Shown here piece after piece: positions 1 through 9,304 of a stretch of DNA of 34,133 nt. The notes beneath the pieces were generated by a model, which searched no databases, was not told where the DNA came from, and was given only the letters and a program-made list of their open reading frames with translations. The DNA comes from Luteibacter yeojuensis (GTDB lineage: Bacteria > Pseudomonadota > Gammaproteobacteria > Xanthomonadales > Rhodanobacteraceae). Numbering within the stretch: the stretch's first letter is position 1; each line of letters begins with the position of its first letter. The stretch is taken from contig NZ_JZRB01000053.1 of NCBI RefSeq assembly GCF_000964085.1, forward strand, positions 1 through 34,133. Reading direction: 5' to 3'. The position numbers were made by a program, and so were the translations under genes.

Positions 1-40
1 AGCCGCTAGAAGCATGCATTCGCGAACGCGAATGAACCGA
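1..40. repeat. 40-bp dispersed repeat, left copy
   Basis: This stretch matches the reverse complement of 33671-33710 at 34 of 40 positions. The perfect 15-bp core AAGCATGCATTCGCG lies at 10-24, and the outer parts AGCCGCT and ATGAACCGA are also shared. Both copies lie outside genes. It is seen directly in the sequence. That it belongs to a genome-wide repeat family is an inference. Confidence 0.6.
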
Positions 41-114
41 TACCAAAGGCACACGCCTGTCGTCCCATGGCCAACACAAGGGCGCAACCAAGGCCGCAAG
101 GCCGAGGAGAAGCC

Positions 115-293
115 ATCCTCTAGGAAAATCCTCATAAATAATGAAGGGGATTACCCCGACATCGTGTAGGGTTTTTCTGATATTTGGAAAAAGATAATAA
201 AACGCCTTCCCAATGCGCGATTAACTGGTCCACAATGCCCCGCAATCACGCATTAGCCAAATGCGTCGATAAGCACCCATCGGGAGATTTACC
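115..293 (+). promoter_or_regulatory. AT-rich leader of the H-NS-like gene
   Basis: The stretch 121-215 is markedly AT-rich against the very GC-rich background and holds short runs such as TTTTTC, GGAAAAAG and ATAATAAAA. It has two small dyads: AGGA-AAA-TCCT near 123 and GGGG-ATTA-CCCC at 146-157. No consensus -35/-10 pair can be fixed; GATAAT at 193-198 is the best -10 candidate. H-NS proteins bind AT-rich curved DNA and often repress their own gene, so autoregulation is a reasonable inference. The ribosome binding site GGGAG lies 7 nt before the start codon. No gene was found in 41-293. Confidence 0.4.
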
Positions 294-617
294 ATGGCCG
301 TCGATATCAAAAACCTCAACCATTCCCAGCTCACCGAGCTGATCGCCAAGGCGCAGAGCCGCCAGGGCGAGCTCCAGAAAGAAAAAGTCACGCGGCTGCG
401 CGACAAGATCAATGCCATGATCAAGGAAGAAGGCCTCACGTTCGACGACGTGTTCGGCCAGCGAGCCCCAAAGTCCAAGCGTGCCGGCACCACGGTGGCC
501 GCCAAATACCGCAATCCCGCCGACCCGGAACAGGTCTGGTCGGGTCGCGGCAAGCGCCCCCGCTGGTTTAACGATGCGCTAAAGGCAGGTACAAGCGAGA
601 AGGATATGCTGGCCTGA
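294..617 (+). CDS. H-NS family nucleoid-associated protein
   Basis: This 107-residue protein has the two-part layout of short H-NS/MvaT-like histone-like proteins. The N-terminal half is a charged, helical oligomerisation segment (about residues 5-50, rich in K, E and Q). The C-terminal DNA-binding domain carries the family core YRNPADPEQVWSGRGKRP at about 71-88, with the GRGKRP hook that inserts in the minor groove of AT-rich DNA. It probably acts as a global silencer of AT-rich or horizontally acquired genes. The start is supported by GGGAG 7 nt upstream. The gene is monocistronic: a strong terminator follows and an AT-rich leader precedes. The family is clear; the exact paralogue is not, since Xanthomonadales carry several. 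Confidence 0.92.
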   Translation: MAVDIKNLNHSQLTELIAKAQSRQGELQKEKVTRLRDKINAMIKEEGLTFDDVFGQRAPKSKRAGTTVAAKYRNPADPEQVWSGRGKRPRWFNDALKAGTSEKDMLA

Positions 618-639
618 TCCAGGCGGCCGGTTTACTAAT

Positions 640-667
640 AAAGCCCCGCCAACGCGGGGCTTTTTTT
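640..667 (+). terminator. Rho-independent terminator of the H-NS-like gene
   Basis: Stem GCCCCGC (643-649) pairs with GCGGGGC (654-660) around a CAAC loop and is followed by seven T residues (661-667). It starts about 25 nt after the stop codon of the H-NS-like gene. Confidence 0.93.
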
Positions 668-708
668 CGGGCGTATGATGCCGGGTATTCCACCCCAAAG
701 GCACTGAT

Positions 709-1089
709 ATGCCCCTCGTTCGCATTGACATCCGCAAGGGTAAAGACGCCGCTTACCGCACCGCCCTGGGCCATGCGGTGCACGACGCCCTCGTCGCCAT
801 TGGCGCACCGCAGGACGATCGTTTCCAGGTCATCGCCGAACACGACGCGGCGGGCCTCGTGTACGACCCGGATTACCTTGGCATCCACCGCACCGACGAT
901 GTGGTCTTCGTGCAGATCACGTTCAACGACACGCGCACGCTTGAGCAGAAGAAGGCGCTGTTCAAGCACATCGTGGAAAACATGGCGCGTTCGCCGGGGG
1001 TGAAGCCCGGCGATGTGCTGATCAACCTGGTCGAGGTGAAGAAGGAGAACTGGTCGTTCGGGAATGGGGAGATGCCTTACGCAACGTGA
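709..1089 (+). CDS. Tautomerase family protein
   Basis: This 126-residue protein begins MPLVRIDIRKGK, so removal of Met exposes the N-terminal proline that is the catalytic base of the tautomerase superfamily (4-oxalocrotonate tautomerase, CaaD and MSAD groups). The length is about twice that of single-module 4-OT and fits the fused two-module class (Tautomerase_2 type). The second half contains the family-typical stretch VFVQITFNDTRTLEQKKALF and the ending ENWSFGNGEMPY. The natural substrate cannot be read from the sequence. AAAGG lies 8 nt before the ATG. The gene sits between the H-NS terminator and a REP element, convergent with the exporter gene, so it is probably transcribed alone. Confidence 0.88.
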   Translation: MPLVRIDIRKGKDAAYRTALGHAVHDALVAIGAPQDDRFQVIAEHDAAGLVYDPDYLGIHRTDDVVFVQITFNDTRTLEQKKALFKHIVENMARSPGVKPGDVLINLVEVKKENWSFGNGEMPYAT

Positions 1090-1094
1090 AGGTA

Positions 1095-1117
1095 TCGCGC
1101 GCAAGCGCGCTTCCACA
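1095..1117. repeat. Single REP element
   Basis: This 23-bp element contains the palindromic core GCGCGCAAGCGCGC followed by TTCCACA. It is a one-base variant of the elements at 14106-14129, 29351-29373 and 33610-33633. It lies between convergent genes just after the tautomerase stop codon, the usual location of REP sequences, and could form a hairpin in transcripts from either side. Confidence 0.8.
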
Positions 1118-1160
1118 TGATGGCCCCACGCCCCACGTGGCCGCCAGCACCATTTGGCAT

Positions 1161-2450
1161 TCAAAGCGAGCGACGCGGGGCCACGATGAGGTCGCCGAAG
1201 AGCAGGCCTGCCACTAGCGAAACCAGCAGCGTGACGCCCAGCAGGCCTGTATCCATGCCCAGCGAGGTATCGCGGTCGAGCAGGTACGACACGCTGCGGA
1301 AGCTGACCGAGCCCGGCACCAGCAGGATGATGCCGGGCTCGCGCACCACGGCGCCTGGCTGTTGCGCGTAGCGCGCGTAGACGTTGCTGAGCGAGCCAAG
1401 CAGCACGCCACCGATGAACACGCCGAACGGCGCGCCCGGGATGGAGCCTGAGACCTGCCCACCCCACCGCGTGGCAAGGTAGCCCAGCACGACGGCACCC
1501 ATGACCACCAGCCAGTCGCGGTAGGCCGCGCGGAACAGGATGGCGAACGAGAACGCGCCCAGCAGGAGGAACGGCCAGTCGGCCCACGAGGGCAACGGCG
1601 GCAGCGCGTAGTCGTGCGGCACGATGCCCAGTGCCTCGCACAGCTGGGTGGCGGCGACGGTGCCGAAGGTAAGCTTGAGCAGCGTGGCTACCGCCCCGCC
1701 CATGCGGGCAACGCCCGCGACCAGGTGCTGGCTGGAAATTTCGCGCACGGCTGTCGTGAGCGCCATGCCGGGCAACAGCACGATGAGGCTGCCGAGGATC
1801 ACCGACTTGAGCGCGAGCGGCACGATATAGGCCGCGACCACGGTGGCGATGAGGGTGGCCACCATGGCGCTGATGGCTTCGCTGGCAGCCGCCAGGCGGG
1901 GGCGGCTGCCCGACGCCACCGTGATGCTACCGATGACGACGCCGATGACGCCCGCGGTGATGAGGTCGGGCCACGCGCTGTGCAGCAGCAGCGCCACGAC
2001 GCTGGCAGCGCACAGGCCATAGCTGGCGATGACGCCGAGCTCGGCGCGGAAGGATTCCGGCGCGCCGAGCTTGCGCAGCAGGTGGAAGCCTTCGCGCAGC
2101 TCCATCTGGCCGTCGATGACGGCATCGGCGATGCGGTCGGCCTCCACCAGCCGGGCGAGGTTCACGTCGCCCGGGGGCAGGCGCATCACCTGGGTGACCT
2201 GCGCTACGCCGTCCTCGCCCTGCCCCAGGTCGGCGAAGGAGACGATGATGGCCGTGGGGCTGGACCACACCTCGGCGGCGAGGCCCAGGCGCTGCGCCGA
2301 CTTGGCGATGGCCGTCTCGAGGCGAGGCGCCGTGGTGCCGTACTGGTGCAGGCGCCGCGCCAGCTCGGTGAGGAACGCGATGCGGGTGTTGATCGCCGTG
2401 GTGGCGAAGCTGACCGGCACCGCCACGGGCAAGGGCACCGCCTCAGCCAA
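1161..2450 (-). CDS. Threonine/serine exporter (ThrE) family membrane protein
   Basis: This protein of about 429 residues has the two-domain layout of the ThrE/YjjP-YjjB family. The N-terminal cytosolic plus membrane domain opens with the signature TRIAFLTELARRLHQYGTTA. Multiple hydrophobic segments follow from about residue 140, and the C-terminal ThrE_2-like domain ends near residue 420. About ten membrane segments are expected, giving an inner-membrane exporter of threonine, serine or related metabolites driven by the proton gradient; the substrate is inferred from family only. No ATG start exists: the longest form starts at TTG (2448-2450), overlapping the nfeD stop by 8 nt, while in-frame GTG codons lie 4, 8 and 10 codons downstream. 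The overlap suggests translational coupling. Confidence 0.85.
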   Translation of the reverse strand: MAEAVPLPVAVPVSFATTAINTRIAFLTELARRLHQYGTTAPRLETAIAKSAQRLGLAAEVWSSPTAIIVSFADLGQGEDGVAQVTQVMRLPPGDVNLARLVEADRIADAVIDGQMELREGFHLLRKLGAPESFRAELGVIASYGLCAASVVALLLHSAWPDLITAGVIGVVIGSITVASGSRPRLAAASEAISAMVATLIATVVAAYIVPLALKSVILGSLIVLLPGMALTTAVREISSQHLVAGVARMGGAVATLLKLTFGTVAATQLCEALGIVPHDYALPPLPSWADWPFLLLGAFSFAILFRAAYRDWLVVMGAVVLGYLATRWGGQVSGSIPGAPFGVFIGGVLLGSLSNVYARYAQQPGAVVREPGIILLVPGSVSFRSVSYLLDRDTSLGMDTGLLGVTLLVSLVAGLLFGDLIVAPRRSL

Positions 2451-2880
2451 CGTCGGCCGCCTTGACGCGCAGTGTGGTGCCTTCGATGCCGGTGACCTCC
2501 ACCGTGGCGCCCACCGGCAGGTCGGGCCCGTTCACCAGCCACATGCCGTCGCCCACGCGCGCCTTGCCGCGGCCGTTGACGATGGCATCGCACAGCGTGA
2601 GGCGCTGGCCGATGAGCTGCTCGCCGCGGCGGTTGAGGCGCTCGTTGCCCGAGGGGATGCGTGCGATGCGCGGGCGCACGTACTTCCAGTACACGAAGCA
2701 CGAGACGAACGTGAACACCGCGAACAGCACCGCCTGGGCCAGCGGCGCCATGCCGGGCACCGCCAGCAGCGTGATGCCCATGGCCGCGGCGGCGATGCCG
2801 ATCCACAGCATGAAGTAGCCCGGCATCACCACTTCGCCACCGATGAGCAGCAGCGCGACGATCCACCAGATGTAGTGCAT
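2443..2880 (-). CDS. nfeD: NfeD family membrane protein
   Basis: This 145-residue protein is of the short NfeD class. Two or three membrane helices occupy residues 4-70 (WWIVALLLIGGEVVMPGYF, then ITLLAVPGMAPLAQAVLFAVFTF). A soluble OB-fold follows at about 85-145, with GQRLTLCDAIVNGRGKARVGD typical of the family. NfeD proteins work beside SPFH proteins in membrane microdomain organisation and quality control, and the SPFH gene lies immediately upstream here. The start at 2880 is chosen because GGGAGG lies 7 nt upstream; ATG codons at 2886 and 2895 are in frame but sit on or before that ribosome binding site. The 3' end overlaps the exporter start. Confidence 0.9.
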   Translation of the reverse strand: MHYIWWIVALLLIGGEVVMPGYFMLWIGIAAAAMGITLLAVPGMAPLAQAVLFAVFTFVSCFVYWKYVRPRIARIPSGNERLNRRGEQLIGQRLTLCDAIVNGRGKARVGDGMWLVNGPDLPVGATVEVTGIEGTTLRVKAADVG

Positions 2881-2903
2881 GGCCATGCCTCCCATGGGTG
2901 GGC

Positions 2904-3869
2904 TCAACGCGGCAGCGGCGGCGTGCGCGGCGGCTGTGGCGCCGCCTGCACGGGCGTGCGCTGGGCGGCGAAGGAATCCTTCGCCAGCTCGGCGATGCCC
3001 GCGAGGGAGCCCAGGATGCCGACCGATTCCATGGGCAGCAGCAGCGTCTTCTGGTTCGGGCTCTTGGCCATTTCCACCAGTGAATCGACGTACTTGGTGG
3101 CCACGAAATAGTTCAGCGCGTTGACATCGCCGCCGGCGATGGCCTGCGAAACCATGGTGGTGGCCTTGGCCTCGGCCTCGGCCAGGCGTTCGCGGGCCTC
3201 GGCCTCGCGGAACGCGGCCTCCTTCTTGCCCTCGGCTTCGAGGATGGCCGACTGCTTCTCGCCGTCGGCCTTGAGGATGGCCGCCTGGCGGAAACCCTCG
3301 GCGTCGAGGATGTTGGCGCGTTTCTCGCGCTCGGCCTTCATCTGGCGAGCCATGGCGTCGACCAGGTCGCGCGGGGGCGAGATATCCTTGATTTCGATGC
3401 GCGTGACCTTGACGCCCCACGGGTGCGTGGCTTCATCGACCACCGTGAGCAGCTTGGCGTTGATGGCGTCGCGCTGGCTCAGGCTTTCGTCCAGGTCCAT
3501 GGAACCCAGCACGGTACGGATGTTGGTCATGATGAGGGCCAGCGCCGCGGCCTCGAGGTTGGCGACCTCGTAGGCGGCCTTGGCGGCGTCCAGCACCTGG
3601 TAGAACACCACGCCGTCGACACGCACCACGGCGTTGTCCTTGGTGATGACATCCTGCGACGGGACATCGAGCACCTGTTCCATCATGTTCATCTTGCGCC
3701 CGACGTTGTAAACGAACGGGATGAGGAAATGCAGGCCCGGCGTGAGCGTGCCCGTGTATTTGCCAAACATTTCCACCGTCCACTCGTAGCCCTGCGGCAC
3801 GATGCGGATCAGCTTGGCGAGGACGGTGACCGCGACCACCACCACGACAAGCGCGACGATGCTACCCAT
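2904..3869 (-). CDS. SPFH/Band 7 (stomatin-prohibitin, paraslipin type) protein
   Basis: This 321-residue protein starts with one membrane anchor (residues 3-20, [17 protein letters not shown]). The SPFH core (about 22-200) follows, with the typical [28 protein letters not shown] and [18 protein letters not shown] long A/E-rich coiled coil (about 200-265, many AEAE and EARER repeats) drives oligomerisation, and the tail is proline-rich and disordered. The family (QmcA/HflK/C relatives) forms large membrane scaffolds affecting proteolysis and lipid domains. AAGGCACC precedes the ATG. It is the first gene of a likely three-gene unit with nfeD (23-nt gap) and the exporter. Confidence 0.93.
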   Translation of the reverse strand: MGSIVALVVVVVAVTVLAKLIRIVPQGYEWTVEMFGKYTGTLTPGLHFLIPFVYNVGRKMNMMEQVLDVPSQDVITKDNAVVRVDGVVFYQVLDAAKAAYEVANLEAAALALIMTNIRTVLGSMDLDESLSQRDAINAKLLTVVDEATHPWGVKVTRIEIKDISPPRDLVDAMARQMKAEREKRANILDAEGFRQAAILKADGEKQSAILEAEGKKEAAFREAEARERLAEAEAKATTMVSQAIAGGDVNALNYFVATKYVDSLVEMAKSPNQKTLLLPMESVGILGSLAGIAELAKDSFAAQRTPVQAAPQPPRTPPLPR

Positions 3870-3920
3870 GGTGCCTTACTCCCTTCGGCGTTGATTAGCC
3901 CGGAGTATAGGCGAAGCGGT

Positions 3921-5312
3921 TCAATGCGGGCCGATGGGCAGCACCAGGGTCACGCGCAGGCCGCCCCCGTCGCGGTTGGACAGGGCGATGCGGCCACCAT
4001 GGGCTTCCGAAATTTCGCGCGCCAGGGCCAGGCCCAGCCCCGTGCCCGAGCGCTTGGTCGAGTAGAACGGCAGCAGGGCCTGCGCCAGCACGGTCTCGCT
4101 CATGCCCGGGCCGCGGTCGGAAACATCGATGAGGCAGTCACGGCCCACGACATGCACGCCCAGGGTCACCTCATCCTCGTCGCCGCCCGCCTCATGTGCG
4201 TTCTTGACCAGGTTGATGAGCACCTGCTCGATCTGCGTGGGATCGAACCAGCCGGGCTGCCTAGGCAGCTCGCTGGTCAGCTTGAAGCAGCAATGCAGCG
4301 ACAGGGCCTCGAGGAAGGGCTCCCATGCGATTTCGCGCGGCTGCGGCGCCGGCAGTTTGGCGAAGCTGGCGTAGCCCGCGATGAAGCCATGCAGGTGCTT
4401 GGCCCGGTCGCCGATGGAGGCGAACACGCCCGGCAACCGGGCCAGGTCGCCGCGCCGGGCCAGTTCGGCGCCCGAGTGCGACAGCGACGAGATGGGCGCC
4501 AGCGAATTGTTGAGCTCGTGGCTGATGACCCGGATGACCCGTTTCCAGGTGTGCACTTCCTGGCGCGAAAGCTCGCGGGTCATGCGGCGGTACAACTGCA
4601 ACCGGTGCGGCCGGCCCTGCAGGCGGAACCCGCGCTGGGAAAGGTGGAACGTTTCCTCGCTGCCCTCCATCTCCACGGTGAACAGCGCGTCCTCGCCCGC
4701 GGCGGCGGCCGCGCGCAGGTTCTCCGGCATCGCCTCGAGCACCGCCGAGAAGTCGAGGCCGGCGAGCGCGCGGCCCTCGTTGAACAGGTGGCGCGCCGCG
4801 ATGTTCGCGTAGGTGACCTTGCCGGCGGCATCGGTAAGCACCAGCGCCACGGGCGTGTTCTGCACCACCGTATCGAGCAGCAGCTCGCGCTGGGCCAGGT
4901 TCTGCCGCTGCTCGCGAAGGATGGTACCCAGTTGGTTGTGCATGCGGATGAGGTCGCCGAGCTCGTCGGTGCGGTCGGTGCCGATCGACATGCTGTAGTC
5001 GCCATCGCGGTAGCTGGCGACGGCACTTTCGAGCGCGCGCAGCAGCCGGCGGATGGGCTCGACGAGGATATGCGCGATCCATGCGGAAAGCGGTACCAGC
5101 ACCAGCACGCATATGGTCAGCGCCGTGCGCGTATCGACCGCCTGGGGCGGGCCAGGCACCACGGGCTGGCCGGGGTGCTTCGCCAGTTCGTCGAGCCACG
5201 CCACCGCCTGCGGGAACGGCCAGATGGCCACGCCCGCGAAGACGAGCGCCCCGATGACCGCCGATGCGGCGACCACGAGGGCCATGCGACCTTCGAGCGA
5301 GAAACGCTTCAT
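3921..5312 (-). CDS. NtrY-like sensor histidine kinase
   Basis: This 463-residue inner-membrane kinase pairs with the activator gene upstream. Two membrane helices (about residues 10-32 and 58-80) flank a short periplasmic loop of about 25 residues. A HAMP segment follows, then a PAS domain (about 155-240), a HisKA domain with phospho-accepting H265 in VISHELNNSLAPI, and a HATPase_c domain. The ATPase domain has an N box (INLVKNAHEAGG), a G1 box (DRGPGM), an F box (LPFYSTKRSG) and a G2 box (GTGLGLA). The start at ATG 5312 is 13 nt after the activator stop; an upstream extension would overlap the activator gene and lacks conserved residues. The small sensor loop suggests sensing within the membrane or through the exporter proteins, which is an inference. 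Confidence 0.92.
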   Translation of the reverse strand: MKRFSLEGRMALVVAASAVIGALVFAGVAIWPFPQAVAWLDELAKHPGQPVVPGPPQAVDTRTALTICVLVLVPLSAWIAHILVEPIRRLLRALESAVASYRDGDYSMSIGTDRTDELGDLIRMHNQLGTILREQRQNLAQRELLLDTVVQNTPVALVLTDAAGKVTYANIAARHLFNEGRALAGLDFSAVLEAMPENLRAAAAAGEDALFTVEMEGSEETFHLSQRGFRLQGRPHRLQLYRRMTRELSRQEVHTWKRVIRVISHELNNSLAPISSLSHSGAELARRGDLARLPGVFASIGDRAKHLHGFIAGYASFAKLPAPQPREIAWEPFLEALSLHCCFKLTSELPRQPGWFDPTQIEQVLINLVKNAHEAGGDEDEVTLGVHVVGRDCLIDVSDRGPGMSETVLAQALLPFYSTKRSGTGLGLALAREISEAHGGRIALSNRDGGGLRVTLVLPIGPH

Positions 5313-5325
5313 GGTCGCGACGGTA

Positions 5326-6660
<1,335 letters not shown>

Positions 6661-6755
6661 CTTGTCCCTTGGCATGTCGTCATGGATGCAGCCCACCCCA
6701 AAAAGGTTGCAACCCACATTCTAGCCACGGGTGGCCTCCACGGGGGAACCGCGGC

Positions 6756-7976
6756 TCAGTTCCCACGCGTGGCCTCGACCGGCGGCACGTGCGAGGCGCG
6801 GCGTGCCGGCGCGTACACCGCGACCTGGCCCAGCAGCCAAAGGGCGACCGCACCCACCGGAAGGTAAACCACCGGCAACCGGGGTAATTCGTAGTTCACC
6901 ATCAGCACGATGTTGATGGCATAGGCGAGCACCATGCCCAGCGCAATGCCCATCGTGGCCAGGAGGAAGTTCTCTGTCTGGAAATAGCGCACCACGTCGC
7001 CACGCGTCGCACCCAGGGCACGGCGCACGCCAATCTGGCGGCGGCGCTGCGCCACCCAGAAGCTACCGAGGCCGACGATGCCAAGCGCGGTGATGACAAG
7101 CAGCGCGATGCACACGCCCACGAGCAGGCGGGCCATGGCGCGGTCGCTGGCGAAGAAGGTGTCGCGCACCTCGCTGAAGTGCGTCTTCGTCATGACGATG
7201 CGGTTAGGGTCCAGCGACCCCAGGCGCGTGGCGGCGGCCTTGAGCACGGCATCGGATTGCCCCGGCTTCGCGCGCAGCACGTAGTAGGCGCCGAGCCCTT
7301 CGGTCATGTGCACCGGGAGCAGGATGGTGCCGTACATCGTGGTTCGATCGAATGCGTACGGCCGTGCCAGGTTGCTTATGACGCCGACGATGCGCATGGG
7401 GATGTCGTCGTAGTAGAACGTCTTCCCCAGTGCCTTGCCATGGAACAGCCTGTCGGCCACGAACTGGGTGACGATGGCGACGTGTGGCTTCACCACGTCG
7501 GGGCGCCCGCTCGTGATGTCATCCAGCCACGCGTACTCACCGGGGTTGAAGTCACGGCCCTCCACGATCCGGGCACCCAGCGTCTTGATGAGGTCGTCGC
7601 CGTAGTAATTCGTGACGTGCATGGCGGGTTGCGCCACGTCGCGGTCGAGCTTGAGGCCGGAGTTCCACGACTCACCGCCCAGCGGCAACTGGTTGGTGAG
7701 CGTCGCCTGCTCCACGCCGGGGATGTCGCGCAGGGCCGCCAGGGTCTCCTGCACGCGGCCGTGCATGTCCGGCGTGGGCTTGACGTTCACCGGGCGGACG
7801 GCCACCACGTTGGCCTCGTCGATGCCCGAGCTGATATCCATCCAGTCCAGGCGCTGGCGGACGAGGAAAATGGCGTTGCAGACAATGGCGCACGTCAGCG
7901 CGATCTCGAGCACGAGGAGCACTGCCGTGACCTTGTGCCGGTGCAGTGTCGACAGGATGGGGCGGATATCGAGCAT
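6756..7976 (-). CDS. FtsX/MacB-type ABC transporter permease, B-type, second pair
   Basis: This 406-residue permease has one N-terminal membrane helix (about 17-38, VTAVLLVLEIALTCAIVCNAIFL), a large periplasmic MacB-type core domain (about 40-270) and three C-terminal helices. The coupling motif QRRRQIGVRRALGATRGDV after the second helix is diagnostic of the FtsX family and contacts the ATPase. The start ATG overlaps the preceding stop as TGATG, so translation is coupled. It is most similar in layout to the gene at 9305-10522: both begin M-x-I-x-PIL-x-x-L-x-RHK and share the phrase LGxRxxxGRxFNP. The protein is the fourth permease of the operon. Its family is certain; what the transporter moves is unknown. 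Confidence 0.92.
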   Translation of the reverse strand: MLDIRPILSTLHRHKVTAVLLVLEIALTCAIVCNAIFLVRQRLDWMDISSGIDEANVVAVRPVNVKPTPDMHGRVQETLAALRDIPGVEQATLTNQLPLGGESWNSGLKLDRDVAQPAMHVTNYYGDDLIKTLGARIVEGRDFNPGEYAWLDDITSGRPDVVKPHVAIVTQFVADRLFHGKALGKTFYYDDIPMRIVGVISNLARPYAFDRTTMYGTILLPVHMTEGLGAYYVLRAKPGQSDAVLKAAATRLGSLDPNRIVMTKTHFSEVRDTFFASDRAMARLLVGVCIALLVITALGIVGLGSFWVAQRRRQIGVRRALGATRGDVVRYFQTENFLLATMGIALGMVLAYAINIVLMVNYELPRLPVVYLPVGAVALWLLGQVAVYAPARRASHVPPVEATRGN

Positions 7977-9286
7977 CACTGTGTCTTCAGCTGGAGGGCG
8001 GGGGTCACCTGGCAGGCGCGCCAGGCCGGGAGCAGGCCTGCCACCACCGTGGCCACGATGGCCATGGCGATGGTCGCGGCGAGCATGGTGAGGTCGAGGT
8101 GGGCCAGTGACGCGTACGCATCGGGTTGCTTGCGCACCATCCACAACCCGAACAACGCCAGCACCACGCCGCCCAGGCCACCGGCCACGCCGACAATGCC
8201 GGCCTCGGTCACCAGCTGGGCGAAAACGGCGCCGCGCGACGCACCCAGCGCGCGGCGCACGCCGACCTCGGCCGAGCGGCGCATGAACTTCGCCAGCATC
8301 AGCCCCACGGTGTTGACAAGGCAGACCACGAAGAAGCCAAGCGCCAGCCATACCTGGATATGCACGTCCTTGGGCACCACCTGGTTGAAGTCGAGCCATT
8401 CGTTGACGTTGCGCAGGCGCACGTTGGTGGGCAAGCGGAACTGGCCCGTCGCCCGCTGCTCATCGGAATAATGGGTGAGGAACGCCTTGTAACCGGCGAC
8501 CTTCACCGGGTCGTCGATCTCGACCCACAGCTGCACCCACGTACAGTTGGCGGTTTCGAGCGAATCCTCCTCCACCTTGCCACCCTTCCCCCAGCAGTCA
8601 CGGGAACCGGCGCGTTGGCCGCGGATGTCACGGGCGGTGCCGAGCGGGATATAGATGTCTTCGCTCTCGGCATAGCTGTCGTAATTGAGGTCGTAGAAAT
8701 GCGGGTGCGGGCGCCACGGATCGAGCACGCCGACGATGCGCAGGTCGGCGCCGTTATAGCGCACCGTGCGGCCGGTGCTGTCCTCGCCGTGGAACAGCTT
8801 GTCGTTGAGCGTGGCGCTGATGACCGCGATCCGCTCGCGGCTTTGGTCCTCCGCGGCCGACCACGCGTGGCCGTACTTCACCGGCACGTCGAACATCGGG
8901 AAAAAATCGGCCATGGTGTAGCGGGCGTGGACGAAGAACGGATCCTGCGCGCTGTTGGCAGGCTGCACCGGGCCCATGCCGCCGGTCATCACCGCCTGGC
9001 GGTCGGCACGCTTCGCGTTCGCCAGCGCCATGGCATCACGCCACGACAGCTGCAGGGGTGGCTCGCCCCGGTCGTAGAAGCCGTTGTCCTCGTCGCGCGG
9101 TTCCAGCTGCGGATAGAACAGCCGGCTGCTCTGCGCCGGAATCGGGTCGCCCGAGACGACGTAAAGCACCGTCAGCGTCGTCATGCACGCGCCGATGCCC
9201 ATGGCCACCGCCAGCACCATGAGCGCCGTGAGGGCTTTGCTTCGCTTCAGGCTACGCAGGGCCAGCTCAAGGTAATAACCGAACAT
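7976..9286 (-). CDS. FtsX/MacB-type ABC transporter permease, A-type, second pair
   Basis: This 436-residue permease starts MFGYYLELALRSLKRSKALT. It carries one N-terminal helix, a MacB-type periplasmic core (about 45-310) and three C-terminal helices with the coupling motif MRRSAEVGVRRALGASRGAV. The start ATG 9286 has GAGGAG 5 nt upstream; two in-frame GTG codons just before it overlap that site and are rejected. It resembles the gene at 10534-11841 in its start (MF-YYL-L-LRSL), in the C-terminal motif and in the periplasmic stretch KFMRR-x-EVGVRR. It therefore looks like a duplicate of that gene. It is 18 nt downstream of the previous permease and ends inside the next start codon. Confidence 0.92.
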   Translation of the reverse strand: MFGYYLELALRSLKRSKALTALMVLAVAMGIGACMTTLTVLYVVSGDPIPAQSSRLFYPQLEPRDEDNGFYDRGEPPLQLSWRDAMALANAKRADRQAVMTGGMGPVQPANSAQDPFFVHARYTMADFFPMFDVPVKYGHAWSAAEDQSRERIAVISATLNDKLFHGEDSTGRTVRYNGADLRIVGVLDPWRPHPHFYDLNYDSYAESEDIYIPLGTARDIRGQRAGSRDCWGKGGKVEEDSLETANCTWVQLWVEIDDPVKVAGYKAFLTHYSDEQRATGQFRLPTNVRLRNVNEWLDFNQVVPKDVHIQVWLALGFFVVCLVNTVGLMLAKFMRRSAEVGVRRALGASRGAVFAQLVTEAGIVGVAGGLGGVVLALFGLWMVRKQPDAYASLAHLDLTMLAATIAMAIVATVVAGLLPAWRACQVTPALQLKTQ

Positions 9287-9304
9287 CACCACTCCTCTTG
9301 CGGA

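Noticed and set aside
568-1641. A 357-codon minus-strand frame across the tautomerase and exporter genes
   Set aside because: It overlaps two better supported genes and the H-NS terminator, and is arginine-rich low complexity.
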